Shown here: positions 1-5,577 of the stretch, piece by piece | Numbering within the stretch: position 1 is the first letter of the stretch | How the letters are laid out: each line of letters starts with the position of its first letter | Assembly: GCA_020025715.1 (NCBI GenBank) | Contig: JAHHRQ010000056.1 | Coordinates: 1 to 12,694 of the forward strand | Reading direction: 5' to 3' | Origin: Oscillospiraceae bacterium | GTDB lineage: Bacteria; Bacillota; Clostridia; Oscillospirales; Oscillospiraceae | DNA length: 12,694 nt | Notes under the pieces: generated by a model | The model's database searches: none | Seen by the model: only the letters and a program-made list of their open reading frames with translations | What the model was told of the DNA's origin: nothing | Program-made: the position numbers and the translations under genes

Positions 1-31
1 AAAAAAGGCAGCACCAAAACGGTGCTGCCTT
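1..31 (-). terminator. Rho-independent terminator downstream of rpsU
   Basis: Positions 7-15 and 21-29 form a perfect 9-bp GC-rich stem around a 5-nt loop. Two further A-T pairs (5-6 with 30-31) can extend it. Read on the minus strand, the stem is followed by at least six T residues (positions 6 to 1), the classic intrinsic terminator layout. It starts 11 nt after the rpsU stop codon. The T tract runs to the window edge, so its full length is not visible. No U-tailed hairpin was seen elsewhere, so it probably ends both the rpsU transcript and read-through from the leuS operon. Confidence 0.93.
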
Positions 32-42
32 ATCAGCGTTAA

Positions 43-228
43 TTAGTAGTAACGCTTATTTTTGTTTTTACGAGCTGCCTCGGACTTTTTACGACGCTTG
101 ACGCTGGGGCTCTGATAGTACTCTTTCTTTCTCAGATCAGCCAGAACGCCGGACTTAGCGCAGCTACGCTTAAATCTTTTAAGAGCGTTGTCCAGAGATT
201 CATTCTCTTTGACGTAGATTTCAGACAT
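43..228 (-). CDS. rpsU: 30S ribosomal protein S21
   Basis: This is a 61-aa, very basic protein. It begins MSEIYVKENESLDNALKRFK and has the S21 hallmarks: a central KSGVLADLRKKEYY segment (residues 26-39) and a Lys/Arg-rich tail ending KNKNKRYY. The length is about the family norm of 57-70 aa. S21 joins the small subunit late and lies near the mRNA exit and anti-Shine-Dalgarno region, where it assists initiation. The ATG at 228 is preceded, 6 nt away, by a strong Shine-Dalgarno stretch GGAGGGAGGG (235-244). The gene stands apart from leuS by 101 nt and has its own consensus promoter, a leader with two hairpins and a terminator. It can therefore be expressed as a single gene at high level, independently of the upstream operon. 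Confidence 0.97.
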   Translation of the reverse strand: MSEIYVKENESLDNALKRFKRSCAKSGVLADLRKKEYYQSPSVKRRKKSEAARKNKNKRYY

Positions 229-291
229 TTATTTCCCTCCCTCCAAATGTGTCTTGCGACACTTCAAGGGCCAACTAATTGGCTTATGAAC
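229..291 (-). promoter_or_regulatory. rpsU 5' leader with two small hairpins
   Basis: The leader is about 60 nt if transcription starts near 291, as predicted from the -10 box. It contains two perfect inverted repeats. Positions 270-283 form a 5-bp stem (GCCAA/TTGGC) with a 4-nt loop. Positions 249-262 form a 5-bp stem (GTGTC/GACAC) closed by a GCAA tetraloop on the transcribed strand, which is a GNRA-type loop. The second hairpin ends 4 nt before the GGAGGGAGGG ribosome-binding site. No U tract follows either hairpin, so this is not an attenuator. A role in autoregulation by S21 or in mRNA stability is possible but is inference. I do not recognise a named RNA family here. Confidence 0.45.
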
Positions 292-297
292 ATTGAT

Positions 298-326
298 ATT
301 ATAACGGTTTTGTCCGCTGTTGTCAA
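298..326 (-). promoter_or_regulatory. Consensus sigma-A promoter for rpsU
   Basis: On the minus strand a perfect -35 box TTGACA (321-326) is separated by exactly 17 nt from a perfect -10 box TATAAT (298-303). The -35 box begins 3 nt after the leuS stop codon. The predicted start of transcription is near position 291, about 60 nt upstream of the rpsU start codon. Both hexamers match consensus fully and the spacing is optimal, so this should be a strong housekeeping promoter. Confidence 0.9.
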
Positions 327-329
327 TAA

Positions 330-2756
330 TCACTTTGCAGGCTTAAGAATTAAATTAACTATTTTATTCTTAACAACAATAGTTTTGAAGAGAGTCATGC
401 CTTCCATATAGCGCTGAATTTTCTTATCTGCACATGCAGCATCGATAACCATCTGCTCGGAAGCATCGGCAGGAACGGTGATAGTAGAGCGGAGCTTGCC
501 GTTTACCTGAACCGCCATTTCGCGGACAGCGTCAATAGTCTTGCTCTCATCGTACTTGGGCCAATCCATCTGCATGCACATCTTACCGTACTTTGCTGCG
601 TAACCGGTAAGCTCCCACATCTCCTCTACCATGTGAGGAGCAAAGGGGCTGAGCAGAAGCATGAGCTGTTCCAGATCGCCCTTGGTGAGGCCCTTGGAGT
701 AGAACTCGTTTACCATAGCCATAAGTGCTGCGATAGCGGTGTTCATCTTCAGCTCGTCAATATCATCAGTAACCTTTTTAATGGTCTTGTGGATGATAGC
801 CTCGTTCTCCTTGGAGATTGCTTCGTCGTCCTTTGCCATATCCATCAGGTTCCAGCAGCGGTCAAGGAAGCGCTTGGAGCCCTTAACAGCCTCGTTGGAC
901 CAGCTGACGGCCTTCTCGAAGTCACCGATGAACATGATGTGCAGACGCATTGTGTCAGCGCCGTACTGCTCAACTATATCGTTGGGGTTAACAACGTTGC
1001 CTCTGGACTTGGACATCTTTTCGCCGCCCTCACCCAGTATCATACCGTGGGAGGTACGCTTTGCGTAAGGTTCGGGAGTGTGAACAACGCCGATGTCATA
1101 CAGGAACTTGTGCCAGAAGCGGCTGTACAGCAGGTGGAGAGTGGTGTGCTCCATGCCGCCGTTATACCAGTCAACAGGACCCCAGTACTCTTCTGCTTCC
1201 TTGGAAACCAGCTCTTTGTCGTTGTGGGGGTCCATATAGCGCAGGAAGTACCAGCTGGAACCGGCCCACTGAGGCATAGTATCGGTCTCGCGCTTTGCAG
1301 GGCCGCCGCAGCAGGGGCAGGTGGTGTTGACCCAGTCGGTCATCTTGGAAAGAGGAGATTCGCCGTCATCGGTAGGCTCGTAGGAATCAACCTGAGGCAG
1401 TACCAGAGGCAGCTCACTCTCGGGCAGGGGAACCCAGCCGCACTTGTCACAGTGAACCAGAGGAATAGGTTCACCCCAGTATCTCTGACGGGAGAATACC
1501 CAGTCACGGAGCTTGAAGTTAACCTTCTCCTTGCCTATTCCCTGCTCTTCCAGCCATTTCTTCATTACGGGAATGGCCTGCTTAACAGTAAGACCGTCAA
1601 GGAAACCGGAGTTTACCATGATGCCGGTATCATCTTTAAGAGTAAATGCGGCTTCTTCAACGTTGCCGCCTTTTACAACCTCAACTATATCGCAGCCGAA
1701 CTTCTTTGCAAACTCCCAGTCACGGTCATCGTGAGCAGGAACTGCCATGATAGCGCCGGTACCGTAAGTTACCAGAACATAGTCGGAAATGAATATGGGG
1801 ATTTCCTTGCCGTTAACAGGGTTAATAGCTCTTACGCCGTCAAGCTTAACGCCGGTTTTCTCTTTATTCAGCTCAGAACGCTCAAAGTCGGACTTGTGTG
1901 CTGCCATATCAACATAGGCTGCAACCTCGTCCCAGTTATTGAGCTTATCTTTCCACTTGCTTACGTACTCATGCTCAGGAGAGAGAACCATATAGGTTGC
2001 GCCGAACAGAGTATCGGGGCGGGTGGTGTAGACGATTACATCGTCGCCCACAGTGGTGTTAAAGCGAACCTCAGCACCGGTGGAGCGGCCGATCCAGTTT
2101 TTCTGCTGGGTCTTAGCTCTCTCGATGTAATCAAGGCCGTCCAGATCATCAATAAGTCTCTGAGCGTACTTGGTTATAGCAAGCATCCACTGGCTCTTTT
2201 CCTTGCGGATAACCTCGCTGCCGCAGCGCTCACAAACGCCGTTTACAACTTCCTCGTTAGCGAGAACGCACTTGCAGCTGGTGCACCAGTTTACAGGCAT
2301 AGTGGTCTTGTATGCAAGACCCTTCTTGAACATCTGCAGGAATATCCACTGAGTCCACTTGTAATACTGAGGATCGGTGGTATCAACTACACGGTCCCAG
2401 TCAAAGCCGTAGCCCAGCATTTTGAGCTGGCTTGTAAAGTTTTCAATGTTCTTCTTGGTAACAATGGCAGGGTGAATGTGGTTTTTAATGGCATAGTTCT
2501 CGGTGGGCAGACCGAAGGCATCAAAGCCTATGGGGAAGAGAACATTGTAGCCCTGCATTCTCTTCTTGCGGCAAACTATGTCCATAGCAGTAATAGGTCT
2601 GGGATGGCCCACGTGGAGTCCCTGTCCGGAAGGATACGGGAACTCTATAAGTCCGTAGAACTTGGGCTTATCGCTGCCGGTAACTGCTTTATAAGGTTTT
2701 TCTTCTTCCCATTTTTTCTGCCATTTTTTCTCTATGGCTGCAAAATCATACTTCAT
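330..2756 (-). CDS. leuS: Leucyl-tRNA synthetase (class I)
   Basis: This cytoplasmic enzyme charges tRNA-Leu with leucine using ATP. At 808 aa it is close to the usual bacterial length. The HIGH motif appears as HVGH (48-51) and KMSKS lies at 580-584. A zinc module has CTSC...CERC (158-178). The inserted CP1 editing domain shows TTRPDTLFGAT (244-254) and GTGAIMAVPAHDDRDWEFA (332-350), with the conserved editing Asp in the second. A second Cys-rich ribbon spans CDKC (436-439) to CPCC (480-483), just before SSWYFLRYMDP (500-510). The anticodon-binding and C-terminal domains follow, with VNGKLR at 751-756. The ATG at 2756 has an AAGGGG ribosome-binding site 10 nt upstream. The gene follows rsfS after 49 nt and ends in TGA. 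The gap is too short for a T-box leader, the usual control of leuS in many Firmicutes, so any such control would have to act further upstream. Confidence 0.98.
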   Translation of the reverse strand: MKYDFAAIEKKWQKKWEEEKPYKAVTGSDKPKFYGLIEFPYPSGQGLHVGHPRPITAMDIVCRKKRMQGYNVLFPIGFDAFGLPTENYAIKNHIHPAIVTKKNIENFTSQLKMLGYGFDWDRVVDTTDPQYYKWTQWIFLQMFKKGLAYKTTMPVNWCTSCKCVLANEEVVNGVCERCGSEVIRKEKSQWMLAITKYAQRLIDDLDGLDYIERAKTQQKNWIGRSTGAEVRFNTTVGDDVIVYTTRPDTLFGATYMVLSPEHEYVSKWKDKLNNWDEVAAYVDMAAHKSDFERSELNKEKTGVKLDGVRAINPVNGKEIPIFISDYVLVTYGTGAIMAVPAHDDRDWEFAKKFGCDIVEVVKGGNVEEAAFTLKDDTGIMVNSGFLDGLTVKQAIPVMKKWLEEQGIGKEKVNFKLRDWVFSRQRYWGEPIPLVHCDKCGWVPLPESELPLVLPQVDSYEPTDDGESPLSKMTDWVNTTCPCCGGPAKRETDTMPQWAGSSWYFLRYMDPHNDKELVSKEAEEYWGPVDWYNGGMEHTTLHLLYSRFWHKFLYDIGVVHTPEPYAKRTSHGMILGEGGEKMSKSRGNVVNPNDIVEQYGADTMRLHIMFIGDFEKAVSWSNEAVKGSKRFLDRCWNLMDMAKDDEAISKENEAIIHKTIKKVTDDIDELKMNTAIAALMAMVNEFYSKGLTKGDLEQLMLLLSPFAPHMVEEMWELTGYAAKYGKMCMQMDWPKYDESKTIDAVREMAVQVNGKLRSTITVPADASEQMVIDAACADKKIQRYMEGMTLFKTIVVKNKIVNLILKPAK

Positions 2757-2794
2757 TTATCAATTTCCCCTTTTTAAATTCTCTTCGTCCGGTT

Positions 2795-2814
2795 AGCCCC
2801 TGTAATCAGGGGCT
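2795..2814 (-). repeat. Perfect hairpin at the rsfS stop codon, upstream of leuS
   Basis: Positions 2795-2802 and 2807-2814 are perfect inverted repeats (AGCCCCTG/CAGGGGCT) around a 4-nt loop. The rsfS TGA codon sits at the stem-loop junction. No U tract follows on the minus strand, and on the plus strand the bases after it are purine-rich, so it does not look like a terminator in either direction. It may act as an RNA stabiliser, a processing site or a modest barrier between rsfS and leuS; that role is inference. Confidence 0.55.
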
Positions 2815-3165
2815 GAGAAGGGATGAGAGGGGGATCTCCTCGGCGTCACTCCAGAGGCGTTCCAGATCATAGAACTTTCTTGCCTCATCGGTAAACACAT
2901 GAACTATAACACTGCCGAAATCCATAAGCACCCATATATCTGAGCGGAGACCTTCTCTCCGTATAGGTGGCTCGCCGGCCTCGGAGAGCTTTCTGTCAAC
3001 CTCATCCACAAGAGCTTTAATGTGGGTGGAGGTAGAACCGTTGCAAATGACAAAATAATCTGCCAGAATGGTCTGCTCTGCTGTTTTAAGGACTTTAAGA
3101 TCCTTAGCCTTTCTATCGTCCAAAGCTCTTGCCGCAATGGTGGCCATCTCTAAGGGACTGAGCAT
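2806..3165 (-). CDS. rsfS: Ribosome silencing factor RsfS (YbeB/Iojap family)
   Basis: This is a 119-aa protein starting MLSPLEMATIAARALDDRKA. Family members bind ribosomal protein L14 on the 50S subunit and block subunit joining when nutrients are scarce. Diagnostic segments are LADYFVICNGSTSTHIKALVDEV (about residues 35-57), GEPPIRREGLRSDIWVLMDFGSVIVHVF (about 64-91) and ARKFYDLERLWSDAE (about 95-109). The length fits the family. The reading frame is open for 20 more codons upstream to an ATG at 3225, but that extension lies inside the end of nadD-yqeK and has no family similarity. The ATG at 3165 has a strong AAAGGAGGAA site, so I use it. The gene follows nadD-yqeK by 13 nt, the same order as in Bacillus (yqeI-nadD-yqeK-rsfS). 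Confidence 0.95.
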   Translation of the reverse strand: MLSPLEMATIAARALDDRKAKDLKVLKTAEQTILADYFVICNGSTSTHIKALVDEVDRKLSEAGEPPIRREGLRSDIWVLMDFGSVIVHVFTDEARKFYDLERLWSDAEEIPLSSLLSP

Positions 3166-3170
3166 ATTTT

Positions 3171-3180
3171 TTCCTCCTTT
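3171..3180 (-). promoter_or_regulatory. Ribosome-binding site that fixes the rsfS start
   Basis: The minus strand reads AAAGGAGGAA, a near-perfect Shine-Dalgarno sequence, about 7 nt upstream of the ATG at 3163-3165. It overlaps the TAA stop of nadD-yqeK (3179-3181), so ribosomes ending on that gene cover the rsfS initiation site. This supports translational coupling and decides the 119-aa start over the longer 139-aa reading. Confidence 0.85.
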
Positions 3181-4342
3181 ATTTATTGGCAGCGTACCAG
3201 AGGTAGGCCGCCTCGCTGTTTTCATGGGGTATTCTGCCTTGACGCTTTACTTCCTCAATAGAGCTGTGCAGGCCGTAAGCCATAGCGGCATCAATATCCG
3301 TATAGCTCAGCTCACGCAGTCTGTCAACTCCGGGGAAATCCCGGCTGGGCTCGATAACGTCAGCAAGATATATTATTTTTTCCAGAAGGCTCATATCGGG
3401 CTTGCCGGTGGTATGCCAGCGTATAGCGTCGTAAACCTCCTGAGATATTCCGAAAACTTCTTTTGCAAACTCCGCGCCTGTTCTTGCGTGCAGGAGCGCA
3501 GGGCTGCAAAGTTCGGTATTGTCAAGGATAATACCATATTTATCGCACAATTTCAACTGCTCATCATTGTCAAGGCGCTTTGTAATATCATGGAGAATTC
3601 CCGCCTCTGCGGCAGTCTCCGGGTCCTCGCCCCATTTCATTGCCAGCATTACAGCCTCGCTCTCACAGCCTGCCACATGAGCAATGCGGGTAGGCTTTAA
3701 ATATTCAAAGGCTTTTTCACGAAGCCACGGGATTTCCGGTGAAGCCTCGTAGTAGTTATTTTTGACAATGGACCAGTAAACCTCATCTTTAAGGTCTTCC
3801 TTGCCCTGACGAATTCTCAGCTTTTCCCGAATTTCCATTGAGGCCATGGGAAGCGGAACATGGGGCAGTATATAGATATTGGCATTGTACTTTTCTTTAA
3901 ATTCTTCTGCTTTTTCTTTGAGGACAAGTTCATTGTCTTCGTCTCTTGCAAGAACAGCAACAGTACATTTTGAAAACAGCTCTTCAAATCTGTACCACTC
4001 CTCAAAGCTTAAAAACATGTCTGTGCCCATTACAAGCACAAGCTCATCCTCCGGATATTCTTCCTTTAAAGCTTCAACGGTATGGATAGTATAGCTCTTT
4101 CCCTCCCGTTTAAGCTCAATATCGGAAATTTCAACTCCGGGAATATCTGCAAAATTAAGCCTGCACAGCTCCATTCTATCATGGGGCTCCGGGCTGTTGG
4201 GTGCCATCTCTTTATGAGGTGGAATACGATCTGGAATTATGAGAAATTTATCCGGCTCCAGCTCACGGCTGACGGTTTCCGCCGCCGCTCTGTGGCCCAG
4301 ATGAGGCGGGTTAAAGCTCCCGCCGTATACGGCAATTCTCAT
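3179..4342 (-). CDS. nadD: Fused NadD (nicotinate-nucleotide adenylyltransferase) and YqeK HD-domain phosphohydrolase
   Basis: This single 387-aa frame holds two enzymes that are separate genes in Bacillus. Residues 1 to about 200 are NadD, which adenylates nicotinate mononucleotide in NAD synthesis: GSFNPPHLGH (8-17, nucleotide-binding HxGH), REGKSYTIHT (79-88) and MGTDMFLSFEEW (105-116). The second ATP-contact motif, usually ISSTxxR, reads MASMEIR (166-172), with Met in place of Thr. Residues from about 205 to 387 are YqeK, an HD hydrolase known to cleave Ap4A symmetrically: His222, the HD pair at 251-252, His285, His310 and LADVIEPSRDFPGVD (326-340), with Asp328. All expected metal ligands are present. 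The start codon overlaps the yhbY stop in an ATGA, and an AAAGGA site lies at 4355-4360. The domain junction is continuous with no sign of a frameshift. The YqeK half looks intact. NadD activity is likely but the motif change deserves testing. Confidence 0.93.
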   Translation of the reverse strand: MRIAVYGGSFNPPHLGHRAAAETVSRELEPDKFLIIPDRIPPHKEMAPNSPEPHDRMELCRLNFADIPGVEISDIELKREGKSYTIHTVEALKEEYPEDELVLVMGTDMFLSFEEWYRFEELFSKCTVAVLARDEDNELVLKEKAEEFKEKYNANIYILPHVPLPMASMEIREKLRIRQGKEDLKDEVYWSIVKNNYYEASPEIPWLREKAFEYLKPTRIAHVAGCESEAVMLAMKWGEDPETAAEAGILHDITKRLDNDEQLKLCDKYGIILDNTELCSPALLHARTGAEFAKEVFGISQEVYDAIRWHTTGKPDMSLLEKIIYLADVIEPSRDFPGVDRLRELSYTDIDAAMAYGLHSSIEEVKRQGRIPHENSEAAYLWYAANK

Positions 4343-4650
4343 TTTTTCTTTTTGTCCTTTACCAGCTCAATAATGGGCTTCTTTTCATTTCTCTTGTAAA
4401 GAACGAATTTGGTTCCTATAACCTGTACCTGCTCTGCCTTGCAGGCCTCTGCCAGTGCGTCACATGCTTCTCTTGCGGTAAGCATGGAGTTTTCAAGAAC
4501 TCTGCCCTTTACCAGCTCTCTTGCTTTAAGAGCTGCGGTAACGGAAGTTATAAGATTATCATTTATACCGGCTTTACCAACCTGAATTATGGTGTCCTCA
4601 GCCGCTGCAAGACCTCTGAGCTGTGCTCTCTGTTTGCTTGTAATTGCCAT
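4339..4650 (-). CDS. yhbY: YhbY/YqeI-family RNA-binding protein (CRM domain)
   Basis: This is a 103-aa single CRM-domain protein of the CRS1-YhbY family, which associates with pre-50S ribosomal particles. Visible features are the N-terminal helix TSKQRAQLRGLAA, the GxxG-type loop VGKAGINDN (about 24-32), ARELVKGRVLEN (about 43-54) and the closing strand VQVIGTKFVLYKRN (about 75-88). A lysine-rich tail, KDKKKK, ends the protein. The length matches the family norm of about 95-105 aa. An AGGAG site precedes the ATG at 4650. The gene starts 17 nt after ftsY and its TGA overlaps the nadD-yqeK ATG by 4 nt. The exact biochemical role of the family in ribosome assembly is not settled. Confidence 0.94.
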   Translation of the reverse strand: MAITSKQRAQLRGLAAAEDTIIQVGKAGINDNLITSVTAALKARELVKGRVLENSMLTAREACDALAEACKAEQVQVIGTKFVLYKRNEKKPIIELVKDKKKK

Positions 4651-4667
4651 TTATTATCTCCTATTCT

Positions 4668-5573
4668 TTATTTAAAAAGTGCTTCAACAAAATTTTTGCT
4701 GTCGAAGGGAATTAAATCGTCCATAGCTTCTCCCACGCCCACATATTTTACGGGAAGATTAAGCTCGGATGCGATTGCGAAAACTATACCGCCCTTTGCA
4801 GTACCGTCAAGCTTTGTAAGCACAATGCCGGTAAGGCCGGAAGTTTCGAGGAACTGCTTTGCCTGAATAAGACCGTTCTGGCCGGTGGTAGCATCAAGAA
4901 CCATAAGGGTTTCAACGTCTGCCTCAGGCAGCTCACGCTCGATTATACGGCGGATCTTATTAAGCTCGTTCATAAGGTTCTGCTTATTGTGAAGTCTGCC
5001 GGCGGTATCTATTATAATAACGTCTGCGCCTCTTGCCTTTGCAGCGCAGATACCGTCATAGACAACAGCACCGGGGTCGCTGCCCTCTTCGTGCTTTACA
5101 ATGTCAGCTCCGGAACGCTCAGCCCAGATGTTAAGCTGCTCTGCTGCTGCGGCACGGAAAGTATCACCGGCGCAGAGAAGCACCTTTTTGCCCTGCTCCA
5201 TAAGCTGATGGGAAAGCTTTCCGATAGTGGTGGTCTTACCGACGCCGTTTACGCCTACCATAAGGATAACGGAAGGCTTGGTTGTGAGCTTAAGCTCGGT
5301 TTCACCAACGTTGAGAAGCTTTGACAGGATTTCGATAAGGCCCGCTCTTGCCTCATCGCCCTTTCTGAAACGGCGCTCCCATGTCATTTTTTTAAGCTGG
5401 AAAACTACCTTTTCGGCAGTCTCCGCGCCCACATCACTCAGTACGAGGAGCTCTTCCAAATCGTCGTAAAAGTCCTCATTGTCAGGCTTAAACTCCTGAA
5501 ATATCTCCTCCAGCTCTTCAAGATTGCTTCTTGTTTTTTTAAGGCCGGAGAATATTTTATCAAAAAATCCCAT
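4668..5573 (-). CDS. ftsY: Signal recognition particle receptor FtsY
   Basis: This is the SRP-family GTPase that docks ribosome-SRP complexes at the membrane for co-translational insertion. The 301 aa contain an N domain of four helices (about 1-95) and a G domain: G1 GVNGVGKTTT (107-116), DTFRAAA (137-143), G3 DTAGR (189-193), G4 TKLDGTAKGG (253-262) and the C-terminal GVGEAMDDLIPF (279-290), which is typical of FtsY rather than Ffh. The acidic A domain of E. coli FtsY is absent, as is usual in Gram-positive bacteria; an amphipathic start, MGFFDKIFSGLKK, may provide membrane contact. The ATG at 5573 lies 4 nt after the smc stop, and its GAGGAG site lies inside the last codons of smc. The order smc-ftsY is common, but the usual followers ylxM and ffh are replaced here by yhbY. 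Confidence 0.97.
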   Translation of the reverse strand: MGFFDKIFSGLKKTRSNLEELEEIFQEFKPDNEDFYDDLEELLVLSDVGAETAEKVVFQLKKMTWERRFRKGDEARAGLIEILSKLLNVGETELKLTTKPSVILMVGVNGVGKTTTIGKLSHQLMEQGKKVLLCAGDTFRAAAAEQLNIWAERSGADIVKHEEGSDPGAVVYDGICAAKARGADVIIIDTAGRLHNKQNLMNELNKIRRIIERELPEADVETLMVLDATTGQNGLIQAKQFLETSGLTGIVLTKLDGTAKGGIVFAIASELNLPVKYVGVGEAMDDLIPFDSKNFVEALFK

Positions 5574-5577
5574 ATCT

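Noticed and set aside
229..329. Terminator for leuS in the gap before rpsU
   Set aside because: The two hairpins there have only 5-bp stems and are not followed by a T tract on the minus strand; they lie downstream of the rpsU promoter.
633..2777. A 714-codon open frame on the plus strand, antisense to leuS
   Set aside because: It is in exact codon register with leuS, so it stays open simply because leuS avoids TTA, CTA and TCA codons. Its translation has no recognisable domain and it lacks a convincing start region. Its length reflects strong codon bias in leuS.
2757..2805. T-box leader for leuS
   Set aside because: Only 49 nt separate rsfS and leuS, far less than a T-box with its terminator/antiterminator needs, and no such structure is visible.
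3166..3225. N-terminal extension of rsfS to an ATG at 3225
   Set aside because: The 20 extra residues are read from the end of nadD-yqeK in another frame and do not resemble the family; the strong AAAGGAGGAA site serves the ATG at 3165.
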